Shown here in pieces: positions 1 through 6,168 of a stretch of DNA of 6,168 nt. The notes below the pieces were generated by a model that was given only the letters and a program-made list of their open reading frames with translations, ran no database searches and was not told the origin of the DNA. The DNA is from an uncultured Oxalobacteraceae bacterium (GTDB lineage Bacteria; Pseudomonadota; Gammaproteobacteria; Burkholderiales; Burkholderiaceae). The position numbers were made by a program, and so were the translations under genes. Positions within the stretch are counted from its first letter, which is position 1. Every line of letters starts with the position of its first letter. The stretch covers positions 1-6,168 of the forward strand of contig CAMLFK010000286.1 of NCBI GenBank assembly GCA_946479255.1, given 5' to 3'.

Positions 1-603
1 CGCGTCGAGCTGGCGCTGGATGGCGGCGATGCGGTCGGCCAGCGGCAACACGTCGATTTCCTGCCATTGCAGGTTGACCAGGGTCTGGCATTGCAACAGG
101 CGCGCGGCGCGCGTCTGGCGCTGTTCGCGCAATGCCCGCAATTGGGTGTCGAGCCGGGCTTCGCGTTCTCGCAATTGCCGGGCCTCCTCCTCGTATAGAG
201 CAAGCTTGGTGCGGTTGTCGAAACCGAGCACCCAGTACTGGCGCGCCTCGACGCTGGTGCGATCGTCCTTTTCGTGGCGTGACCGGTTGTGCTTGATTTG
301 GCCTTCGCGCGTGAGCGCGCGCTCGCGCGCGGCACGGAACGCCCGCAGTGTATCGACGCAGTCGTAGTCGAAGCGTTGCCGCAATTCGTTCTGCAGCCAG
401 CCGGAAAATCCATTTTCCTTGACGTTCAGCTTCAGCACCAGCGATTGCGTTTGCAGCGGCCGCGCCGGTTGGTCGCCACGCACCGTGCGGTAATAGACCA
501 GCTTGCGTCCGAGGTCGGTGTCGTTGACGTAGGCGGACACGGCGGCGTACTGGTCTTCCTGCACGAGGATCGACAGCGCAAACCCGTGCAGCACGCCGTT
601 GCT
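1..603 (-). pseudogene. jetC: Wadjet JetC-like SMC/SbcC-type ATPase, internal fragment with N-terminal part missing
   Basis: The minus strand is open for 201 codons from 603 down to the window edge, with no plausible start. The codon just upstream is a stop (TGA, complement of 604-606). The protein reads NGVLHGFALSILV near its beginning, then a GWLQNELRQRFDYDCVD block (about residues 68-84), then GQIKHNRSRHEKDDR (about 101-115, RHEKDDR at 259-279). A charged, coiled-coil-like stretch follows (about 136-170), then LQWQEIDVLPLADRIAAI. From memory, these blocks match the middle of JetC, the roughly 1,100-residue SMC-like ATPase of Wadjet, which acts with JetA, JetB and JetD to extrude and cut circular plasmid DNA. 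The Walker A half should lie upstream, but none of the three minus frames above 606 continues the homology. I therefore read this as a remnant broken at about 603. The Walker B half would lie left of the window and cannot be judged. A MukB- or SbcC-like relative is the alternative identity. Confidence 0.72.
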
Positions 604-815
604 TCAACAGGGTCTACACCCGGCAGCTTGCGCGAGGGAAATGAGGTACAGAACTCAGCAGGCGGGATTTGGCAGGTGCGACTTATACGCGAAGACTGTG
701 TGACACCTCTACCAAGGTCGGTCGTAGGACACTCATGCAAGTTGTGCCGGTGCAATTCTTGCCTCAGTGCATCGACGGTTTTGTCGTCATGGACACCTTT
801 GGTCGCTCTTGCGGA

Positions 816-833
816 ACTTTCGCGCGCGAAAGT
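816..833. repeat. Perfect 18-bp palindrome, possible operator
   Basis: The sequence ACTTTCGCGCGCGAAAGT is its own reverse complement over all 18 bases. It lies about 225 bases upstream of the regulator start in otherwise unassigned DNA. With no loop it is better suited to binding a dimeric protein than to forming an RNA hairpin, so an operator or partition-type site is possible. No binding protein is identified. It directly abuts a second palindrome that begins at 834. Confidence 0.5.
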
Positions 834-855
834 CTGTAGATCGAGAGATCTACAG
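834..855. repeat. 9-bp inverted repeat with GAGA loop (stem-loop)
   Basis: The arms CTGTAGATC and GATCTACAG pair perfectly around a GAGA loop. As RNA on the plus strand this would be a 9-bp stem closed by a GNRA-type tetraloop. No run of T follows on either strand, so it is not a standard intrinsic terminator. It starts at the base after the 18-bp palindrome ends, so 816-855 is one continuous palindromic block. Confidence 0.5.
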
Positions 856-1058
856 CCGATTTGTGGAGCCAGTCTCTGACGCAGTACCGAACGGTGTTTG
901 AGGTAGTTTGCCATGTAGTTACGGCGAGGTCTGGATTGATGGCGCCACCATCCACGCGCTGAACGATCAGGAAGCCAAGCTGTTCATCAAGAGCTGGCTG
1001 CAGTTGTGTCACACTGATAAAATGAAGAACTTATACCAAGTCGATCAGGACATCCGAG

Positions 1059-1379
1059 ATGAAGCGCTGCGTCGTCGGTATTCGCCGTCCCAGTGATCCG
1101 GAATCGCCTCCGGGCAAAGAAACGCCGACAGTCTGGTTTCCCTCGATGGCCACGATGGCGGCGGTGCTGTCTGAGGACAACCAGTCCTTGCTTCGCCTCA
1201 TCCGCGACCGGCGACCCAAATCGTTGACCGAGCTGGCCGCACTGACCGGACGGCAGGTACCCAACCTGTCACGCACGCTGCGAATGATGGAGGGGTACGG
1301 GTTGGTCGAGTTGAACAAGAACGTGCGCGAGATCGAACCTATCGCGCTAGCAACCAGTTTCAAGATCCTGATTGACTAA
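1059..1379 (+). CDS. Small MarR-like winged-helix transcriptional regulator at the head of the restriction operon
   Basis: This is a 106-residue protein. The ATG at 1059 is the first in frame after a stop at 1023-1025, and AGGA (1047-1050) lies 8 bases upstream of it. The N-terminal 35 residues contain a VWF block (about 25-27) typical of small HTH proteins that precede type I restriction genes. The helix-turn-helix lies at about 55-80 (SLTELAALTG, then NLSRTLRMMEGYGLVEL), followed by a short wing ending near residue 95. The fold is that of the MarR/HVO_A0114-like group of single-domain DNA-binding proteins. Some members of that group act as the antitoxin partner of a DUF6516 (TumE) protein, but no such partner is visible upstream here. 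The hsdR start follows 26 bases after the stop, so the two genes are probably co-transcribed, and control of the operon is the likely role. That role is inferred from position and the DNA-binding fold only. Confidence 0.8.
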   Translation: MKRCVVGIRRPSDPESPPGKETPTVWFPSMATMAAVLSEDNQSLLRLIRDRRPKSLTELAALTGRQVPNLSRTLRMMEGYGLVELNKNVREIEPIALATSFKILID

Positions 1380-1393
1380 GGGACGACACGATG

Positions 1394-1398
1394 GGAGG
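1394..1398 (+). promoter_or_regulatory. Ribosome binding site that fixes the hsdR start
   Basis: GGAGG lies 7 bases before the ATG at 1406 and is part of a purine-rich run (1393-1402). It would sit inside the coding sequence if translation began at the upstream in-frame ATG at 1391. The spacing and strength favour 1406 as the real start. Confidence 0.65.
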
Positions 1399-1405
1399 GG
1401 AGTCA

Positions 1406-3814
1406 ATGCGAGAAGGCGTGATCACCGAAGCGGATACCTGCCGCGAATTCGTCACACCCCGTTTGGTGGAGGCCGGCTGGGGTGCAGCACCCCACGCCAT
1501 CGGCGAACAGCGCACATTTACCAATGGGCGAATCATCGTTGCAGGTGGCAAGGTACGGCGCGGCAAGCAAAAGCGAGCTGACTACCTCCTGTACTACCGC
1601 CGTGACTATCCCTTGGCCGTGGTCGAAGCCAAGGAAATCGGCCTCCCCGCCGAGACCGGCGTACAGCAGGCGCGTGAGTATGCCGAGATTCTCGGCCTCA
1701 AGTTCGCCTACGCCACCAACGGCCACCGCATCATCGAGATCGACTACACCTTCGGCACCGAGCGCGAGGTGGATCGCTACGCTACGCCCGAAGAGTTGTT
1801 CGCCAGGCTGACCGCCGCCACGCAATTGCCACCAGCGACGGCCAACCACCTGCTGGAACCTTTCAATCTTGTCTCTGGCAAGGTGCCGCGCTACTACCAG
1901 CAGATCGCGATCAACCGGGTGATCGAGTCCATCCTGCTCGGGCAGAAACGCATCCTTGCCACACTGGCCACCGGTACAGGCAAGACATGCGTCGCCTTCC
2001 AGATTTGCTGGAAGCTGTGGAGCAGCCGCTGGAACCGAACAGGCGAGCATCGCCGCCCCAAGATTCTGTTCCTGGCCGACCGCAACATCCTGGTGGATGA
2101 CCCGATGGCCAAGATGTTCGCGCCCTTTGGTGATGCCCGGCACAAGATTGCAGGCGGGGACACCAGCCAAAGCCGCGACATGTATTTCGGTATCTACCAA
2201 GCGCTGACCACAGCCAGCGCTGACGTGTTCCGTCAGTACCGCCCGGATTTCTTCGACCTGATCATCATCGACGAGTGCCATCGCGGCTCCAGCCGCAATG
2301 AAAGCGCCTGGCGCGCCGTGCTCGATTACTTCGAGCCGGCTGTGCAATTCGGCATGACGGCCACACCCTTGCGCGAAGAGTCCCGCGACAGCTACGAATA
2401 CTTCGGGAATCCGGTTTACACCTACAGCTTTCGCCAGGGCATCGAGGATGGCTTCCTCGCCCCCTATCGGGTGCATCGCGTCATCACCACGGTCGATGCT
2501 GCCGGCTGGCGCCCCAGCAAAGATGAGCTGGACCGCTACGGCCGCGAAGTGCCCGACGAGGAATACCAGACCAAAGACTTCGAGCGCGTGGTGGCCCTGC
2601 GCTCCCGCACGCGGGCCATGGCCAAGCACCTGACCGATCTGCTCAAGGGCACCGACCGTTTCGCCAAAACCCTCGTGTTCTGCGTCGATCAGGAACACGC
2701 GGCCGAGATGCGCCAGGAACTGCTCAACCTGAACGGCGACCTCGTCAAGCAGTATCCCGACTACGTCTGCCGTGTCACCGCCGATGAGGGCGCGATTGGC
2801 CTCACCCATTTGTCGCACTTCCAGGACGTGGACAAGCCCACGCCCGTCATCCTCACCACATCCCAGTTGCTGACCACAGGCGTCGATGCCGAGATGGTCA
2901 AGAACGTGGTGCTGGCGCGGGTGGTGGGCTCACGCTCCGAGTTCAAGCAGATCGTCGGTCGCGGCACGCGGCTGAAGGTCGATTACGGCAAGGAATACTT
3001 CAACATTATCGACTTCACCGGCACGGCCACGCGCCATTTTGCAGACCCGGATTTCGATGGCGATCCGGCGCGAATCGAAGAGGTGACGGTCGATGAAGCC
3101 GGCGACATGGTCGAGACCGCTGCTGAAGAGGTTCCCGGCGTCGCCGAGTCCGAAGCCGAGTACGTGATCGAGCCAGAACAGGGCGGCGAAACGGGAGGCG
3201 GCGAAATCATCTCTGACCCACCGACCGAGCCGCGCAAGTTCTACATCGACGGCGGGGAAGTGGAAGTCATCGGCCATCTGGTCTATGACCTCGATACCGA
3301 TGGCAAGAAGTTGCAGGTGGTCAAGTACACCGAATACTCCGGTCGCGCCGTCCGCACGCTCTACCCGACACGCGAGGCCTTGCAGTCGGCCTGGGCCGAC
3401 CCCGACACCCGCGCCGAAGTGCTTCGCGAGCTGACCGAGCGCGGCATCAGCTTTGAAGAACTGGCTTCCAGCAGCGAACAGCCCGACGCCGATCCGTTCG
3501 ACCTGCTATGCCATTTGGCTTGGAATGCGCCCTTGCTCACCCGCCGCCAGCGCGCGGAAGCGGCCAGGCGCAAAGCCCAAGACCTGTTCGCCCAACACGG
3601 CCAATACAGTGAAGTCGCCCGCGAAATCCTGACGCTGCTGCTCGACCGCTACATCGAGCGCGGCATCCTGCAATTCAATGCGCTGTCCGAGCTGATGAAG
3701 GTGCAACCCTTTGACCGCTTCGGTAGTCCTTCCGAGATCGCCACCCGCCACTTCGGCGGCGTGCGTGGCATGAAGGAGGCCATATCCCGGCTCCATACCG
3801 CGCTCTACCAATAA
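1406..3814 (+). CDS. hsdR: Type I restriction enzyme R subunit (HsdR), EcoEI-like helicase-nuclease
   Basis: This is an 802-residue protein, a normal length for EcoEI-type HsdR. It is the motor and nuclease of a type I restriction complex: it translocates DNA using ATP and cuts away from the recognition site when the site is unmethylated. Near the N-terminus is the PD-(D/E)XK nuclease core: D59, then E74-A-K76 in VVEAKEIG, with a QxxxY motif at 88-92 (QAREY). The superfamily 2 motor follows: Walker A ATGTGKT at 188-194, DECH at 289-292, GMTATP at 316-321, a LLTTGVDA segment near 488-495, and QIVGRGTR at 515-522. An acidic linker spans about 550-610. The remainder (about 650-800) fits the EcoEI R-subunit C-terminal domain that docks onto the methylase. 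All catalytic motifs are intact, so the protein looks functional. An alternative ATG at 1391 adds five residues. The hsdM start comes 15 bases after the stop. Placement in the type IB group is from general resemblance. Confidence 0.96.
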   Translation: MREGVITEADTCREFVTPRLVEAGWGAAPHAIGEQRTFTNGRIIVAGGKVRRGKQKRADYLLYYRRDYPLAVVEAKEIGLPAETGVQQAREYAEILGLKFAYATNGHRIIEIDYTFGTEREVDRYATPEELFARLTAATQLPPATANHLLEPFNLVSGKVPRYYQQIAINRVIESILLGQKRILATLATGTGKTCVAFQICWKLWSSRWNRTGEHRRPKILFLADRNILVDDPMAKMFAPFGDARHKIAGGDTSQSRDMYFGIYQALTTASADVFRQYRPDFFDLIIIDECHRGSSRNESAWRAVLDYFEPAVQFGMTATPLREESRDSYEYFGNPVYTYSFRQGIEDGFLAPYRVHRVITTVDAAGWRPSKDELDRYGREVPDEEYQTKDFERVVALRSRTRAMAKHLTDLLKGTDRFAKTLVFCVDQEHAAEMRQELLNLNGDLVKQYPDYVCRVTADEGAIGLTHLSHFQDVDKPTPVILTTSQLLTTGVDAEMVKNVVLARVVGSRSEFKQIVGRGTRLKVDYGKEYFNIIDFTGTATRHFADPDFDGDPARIEEVTVDEAGDMVETAAEEVPGVAESEAEYVIEPEQGGETGGGEIISDPPTEPRKFYIDGGEVEVIGHLVYDLDTDGKKLQVVKYTEYSGRAVRTLYPTREALQSAWADPDTRAEVLRELTERGISFEELASSSEQPDADPFDLLCHLAWNAPLLTRRQRAEAARRKAQDLFAQHGQYSEVAREILTLLLDRYIERGILQFNALSELMKVQPFDRFGSPSEIATRHFGGVRGMKEAISRLHTALYQ

Positions 3815-3829
3815 CGAGAACCCGATTCA

Positions 3830-5662
3830 ATGGCCAAGACCACGACGCCGACAGGCGAGAAGAAGACCCGAGCACCGCGCAAAGCCAAGGCACCGCTCAC
3901 TACCCGTGAAAACCTCTCGGCACTGATCGGCACTGCCCGCAAGATTCTGCGCAAGGACAAGGGGCTCAATGGCGACGTGGACCGCCTGCCGCTGCTGACC
4001 TGGGTGATGTTCCTCAAGTTCCTCGACGACCTCGAAATCGTGCACGAGGAAGAGGCCGAACTCGACGGCAAGCGCTATCAGCCCATCATCGAAGCGCCCT
4101 ACCGCTGGCGCGACTGGGCGGCCAGAGAAGATGGCATCAGCGGCGACGAATTGCTGGCCTTTATCAGCCAGGAATTCGCTGTGCGCGCTGACGGCAATGC
4201 CGGCAAAGGTCTGTTCGCCTATCTGCGTGGCCTGGCGGGCGATGGCGAGAAGGGCAGCCAACGCGAAGTCATCGCCAACGTGTTCAAGGGCGTACAGAAC
4301 CGCATGGTCAGCGGCTACTTGCTGCGTGACATCATCAACAAGATCAACGGCATCCACTTCTCCGCCAGCGAGGAAATTCACACCCTCTCGCACCTGTACG
4401 AATCCATGCTGCGCGAGATGCGTGACGCAGCGGGTGATGCCGGCGAGTTCTACACCCCACGCCCAGTCGTGCGCTTTATGGTGCAGGTCACCGATCCACG
4501 CTTGGGCGAAACGGTGCTCGACCCGGCTTGCGGCACGGGCGGTTTCCTGGTCGAGGCCTACGACCATATCGCACCGCAGGTCGCCACGCCGGACCAGCGC
4601 CGCGCCCTGCAGCGCGACACCCTCTATGGGCAGGAAGCCAAGCCGCTGCCCTACATGCTGGTGCAGATGAACCTGCTGCTGCATGGCCTGGAAGCCCCGC
4701 AGATCGCCTATGGCAACACGCTGGAGCGGCGGATCAACGAGATCGGCCACAGCGAGCGCGTGGACGTCATCCTTACTAATCCCCCCTTTGGCGGCGAGGA
4801 AGAGGTCGGCATCAAGGCCAACTTCCCGCCCAATATGCAGACGGCGGAAACGGCGCTGCTGTTCTTGCAGTACATCATGCGCAAGTTGCGCGTGGCTGGC
4901 GCTCCCGTGCCGGGCGGCAAGCCGGCTGCACGCGGTGGCCGTGCTGCTGTGGTCGTACCCAATGGCACCTTGTTTGGCGATGGCATCAGCGCCGTCATCA
5001 AGGAGGAGATGCTCAAGGAATTCAAGCTGCACACCATCGTGCGCCTGCCGCAGGGTGTGTTCGCGCCCTATACCGACATTCCGGCCAACCTTCTGTTCTT
5101 TGAGCGTGGCGGCCCGACGGACACCATCTGGTACTACGAGCTGCCGCTGCCCGAAGGCCGCAAGAAGTACAGCAAGACGGCCCCCTTGCAGTTCGAGGAA
5201 TTCGCCCCGGCCCAGGCTTGGTGGAACAACCGCGAGGAAGGCCCGCAGGCCTGGAAGGTGGACTTCGCCGCCAAACGCGCTACTGCCGTCGAGGCCGCGA
5301 CGCCGCATTGGCAAAAAGCCGAGGCCGCGCGCAATGCCGCTATCGCCTTGGGCAAGCCCATCCGCGAGCTGGAGCAAAGCATCCAGGCGGCCACGAATGG
5401 CAGCAAGGCGGCCCTGCAAGATCAAGTGCGCGCCATGAAGGCCGAGCAGCAAGCCCATGAGCAGACGGCCAAGCTGGCGCAGGCCGAAGGTGACAGCCTG
5501 TACTGGCCCATTTACAACCTGGACCTCAAGAACCCCAACGCCCGCGCCGGACTGGAGCATGCCGATCCGAAAGACCTGATTGCTGCCATGCGCAGCCACG
5601 AGGCCGAGGTCATGCGCCTGCTGGGCGAGATCGAGGCCTTGGTCGCCGAGGTGCAGGCATGA
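3830..5662 (+). CDS. hsdM: Type I restriction-modification methyltransferase subunit (HsdM), N6-adenine specific
   Basis: This 610-residue protein transfers a methyl group from S-adenosylmethionine to adenine in the recognition sequence. It forms the M2S1 core with HsdS, to which HsdR binds. It has a lysine-rich tail (residues 1-21), then the helical HsdM N-terminal domain (about 25-170). GEFYTPRPVV at 205-214 is typical of HsdM. The SAM-binding motif I is DPACGTGGF at 231-239, and the catalytic motif IV is NPPF at 317-320. VVVPNGTLF (about 374-382) and the ANLLFF block (about 419-424) complete the methylase fold. Residues about 485-555 are alanine-, glutamine- and charge-rich and look like a coiled-coil insertion. 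A short helical end (about 580-610) follows, which in this family contacts HsdS. At 610 residues it is longer than the classical EcoEI-type enzyme of about 490. Only a weak ribosome binding site precedes the ATG, so translation may depend on coupling to hsdR 15 bases upstream. Confidence 0.96.
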   Translation: MAKTTTPTGEKKTRAPRKAKAPLTTRENLSALIGTARKILRKDKGLNGDVDRLPLLTWVMFLKFLDDLEIVHEEEAELDGKRYQPIIEAPYRWRDWAAREDGISGDELLAFISQEFAVRADGNAGKGLFAYLRGLAGDGEKGSQREVIANVFKGVQNRMVSGYLLRDIINKINGIHFSASEEIHTLSHLYESMLREMRDAAGDAGEFYTPRPVVRFMVQVTDPRLGETVLDPACGTGGFLVEAYDHIAPQVATPDQRRALQRDTLYGQEAKPLPYMLVQMNLLLHGLEAPQIAYGNTLERRINEIGHSERVDVILTNPPFGGEEEVGIKANFPPNMQTAETALLFLQYIMRKLRVAGAPVPGGKPAARGGRAAVVVPNGTLFGDGISAVIKEEMLKEFKLHTIVRLPQGVFAPYTDIPANLLFFERGGPTDTIWYYELPLPEGRKKYSKTAPLQFEEFAPAQAWWNNREEGPQAWKVDFAAKRATAVEAATPHWQKAEAARNAAIALGKPIRELEQSIQAATNGSKAALQDQVRAMKAEQQAHEQTAKLAQAEGDSLYWPIYNLDLKNPNARAGLEHADPKDLIAAMRSHEAEVMRLLGEIEALVAEVQA

Positions 5663-6168
5663 CAGCCCCCACCGTGCCGACGCCCCCGAATCAGGCCGAC
5701 TACGTCGCTGTCCACACCGACATCGTCGCGCTGCTGGAAGCTGCGCGTCATGCTGCCGCCCGCAGCGTCAATGCGCTGATGACCGCCTCTTATTGGGAAA
5801 TCGGGCGGCGCATCGTCGAATTCGAGCAAGGCGGGCAGGAGCGGGCTGCCTATGGGGATGCGCTGATCGAGCGCCTGGCTTTCGATCTTGGCAGCCGGTT
5901 TGGTCGAGGCTTCAGCCGACAGAACCTGCAGCAAATGCGCCTGTTCTACCTGGCCTGGTCACCAGAGCACATGTCGCAGACAGCGTCTGCGAAATTGCCC
6001 GTCCCCAACATTCGCCAGACGCTGTCTGGCGAATTGGCGGCAAGCCCGCTGCCCGACACACGCCGGCACTCCAGCGACCTCGCGGCGCTGGCACAGGCCT
6101 TCCCGCTGCCGTGGTCGGCCTACGTGCGCTTGCTCTCGGTCAAGAACCCGCAGGCCCGCGCCTTCTAT
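5659..6168 (+). CDS. DUF1016/YhcG-family PDDEXK nuclease domain protein, N-terminal part (runs off window)
   Basis: The frame is open from the ATG at 5659 to the right edge, giving 170 residues with no stop. The start overlaps the hsdM stop as ATGA, so translation is probably coupled. The sequence VNALMTASYWEIGRRIVEFEQGG (about 37-59), then GFSRQNLQQMRLFYLAW (about 84-100) and LPWSAYVRLLSVKN (about 150-163), is the characteristic DUF1016 N-terminal domain. The full-length family ends in a PD-(D/E)XK nuclease-like domain, which would lie to the right and cannot be checked here. The biochemical role of the family is not well established. Members often sit inside type I restriction operons, commonly between hsdM and hsdS, which suggests an accessory role. 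Between the two conserved blocks, residues about 101-140 form a low-conservation linker carrying two palindromes (5974-5992 and 6010-6034) that encode similar peptides. Family assignment is firm and function is not. Confidence 0.9.
   Translation, partial: MTAPTVPTPPNQADYVAVHTDIVALLEAARHAAARSVNALMTASYWEIGRRIVEFEQGGQERAAYGDALIERLAFDLGSRFGRGFSRQNLQQMRLFYLAWSPEHMSQTASAKLPVPNIRQTLSGELAASPLPDTRRHSSDLAALAQAFPLPWSAYVRLLSVKNPQARAFY
5974..5992. repeat. Palindromic repeat unit 1 inside the DUF1016 coding region
   Basis: TCGCAGAC and GTCTGCGA pair perfectly (8 bp) around an AGC loop. The unit encodes SQTASAK in the reading frame of the host gene. Its 13-base core CAGACAGCGTCTG reappears exactly, in reverse complement, in the second unit at 6010-6034. 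Confidence 0.7.
6010..6034. repeat. Palindromic repeat unit 2 inside the DUF1016 coding region
   Basis: ATTCGCCAGAC and GTCTGGCGAAT pair perfectly (11 bp) around a GCT loop. The unit encodes IRQTLSGE in frame. Its core is the exact reverse complement of the core of unit 1 and lies 39 bases (13 codons) downstream of it, so both copies keep the host frame. Confidence 0.75.

Larger units (their letters stand above)
604..1058. other. Gene-poor junction region between the jetC remnant and the restriction operon
   Basis: No reading frame in these 455 bases looks like a real protein. The frames that are open on either strand have uneven composition, no convincing ribosome binding site, and no family resemblance I can name. 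The region looks less GC-rich than its flanks. It contains two abutting palindromes at 816-855. Near its right end is an AT-rich tract (about 1015-1035, including TAAAAT at 1018-1023 and TTATAC at 1031-1036), which is the most promoter-like sequence upstream of the regulator. I could not find a well-spaced -35 box, so no promoter is called. A short open frame at 908-1096 (TTG start) overlaps the regulator start and was not accepted as a gene. Confidence 0.6.

Noticed and set aside
432..914. Open frame of 160 codons on the minus strand
   Set aside because: Its lower half overlaps the JetC frame in a different phase, and its upper half (MANYLKHRSV onward) has no recognisable family and no good ribosome binding site. 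It appears to be a chance frame.
764..1012. Minus-strand frame with a TVRYCVRDWLHKS segment that superficially resembles the HTH part of a transposase
   Set aside because: The resemblance is short, no catalytic DDE region follows in any frame, and no terminal inverted repeats are evident. It is not enough to call a transposase remnant.
698..1014. Nine-base inverted repeat GTGTGACAC (698-706) and GTGTCACAC (1006-1014), like the ends of a roughly 310-bp miniature element
   Set aside because: The match fades quickly beyond 9 bases, no target duplication is seen, and repeats of this length are expected by chance in 6 kb.
1004..1037. Possible sigma70 promoter (TTGTGT with TAAAAT or TTATAC)
   Set aside because: The spacing between boxes is 8 or 21 bases, outside the usual 16-18, so it is mentioned only as an AT-rich tract.
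908..1096. Short plus-strand frame from a TTG codon (GEVWIDGATIHALNDQEAKLF and on)
   Set aside because: It overlaps the start of the regulator in another frame, lacks a ribosome binding site, and matches no family I know. It may be a decayed gene end but cannot be supported.
1403..2818. Long open frame (471 codons) antisense to hsdR
   Set aside because: It is a shadow of the GC-rich hsdR codons. All helicase and nuclease motifs are on the plus strand.
3827..5599. Long open frame (590 codons) antisense to hsdM
   Set aside because: It mirrors hsdM codon bias. The methylase motifs DPACGTGGF and NPPF on the plus strand identify the real gene.
5955..5965. Small palindrome CTGGTCACCAG just before the two larger hairpins
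   Set aside because: A 5-bp arm around one base is common in GC-rich coding DNA, and it shares no core with the two strong units.

Overview
This is a GC-rich (by eye about 60%) bacterial sequence. Codon use and protein style suggest a proteobacterium, perhaps a beta- or gammaproteobacterium, but no taxonomic marker is present, so that is only an impression. The content is a piece of a defence island.

Layout, left to right. Bases 1-603 hold, on the minus strand, an internal fragment of a large SMC-like ATPase that I read as JetC of a Wadjet (JetABCD) anti-plasmid system. It has no start, its N-terminal half is missing, and its 5' edge is a sharp break at about 603. It also runs off the left edge of the window. 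Bases 604-1058 hold no gene I can support. They look less GC-rich than the flanks and contain two abutting palindromes (816-833 and 834-855). From 1059 onward everything reads rightward as one compact operon: a small winged-helix (MarR-like) regulator (1059-1379), the type I restriction subunit HsdR (1406-3814), the modification subunit HsdM (3830-5662), and the start of a DUF1016/YhcG-type protein of the PD-(D/E)XK nuclease group (from 5659, cut by the right edge).

How the genes fit together. HsdR supplies the nuclease and DNA-translocating ATPase and HsdM the N6-adenine methyltransferase of a type I restriction-modification system. HsdR looks like the EcoEI/EcoAI (type IB) group. The specificity subunit HsdS is not in the window and is expected to the right, after the DUF1016 gene. 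The DUF1016 gene overlaps hsdM by 4 bases (ATGA), so it is probably translationally coupled and belongs to the same unit. The small DNA-binding protein at the head of the operon is the obvious candidate for its regulator. The simplest history is that the restriction operon arrived beside, or by disrupting, an older Wadjet locus. The most unusual sequence feature is a pair of strong palindromes inside the DUF1016 reading frame that encode a repeated peptide (QTASAKL / QTLSGEL).
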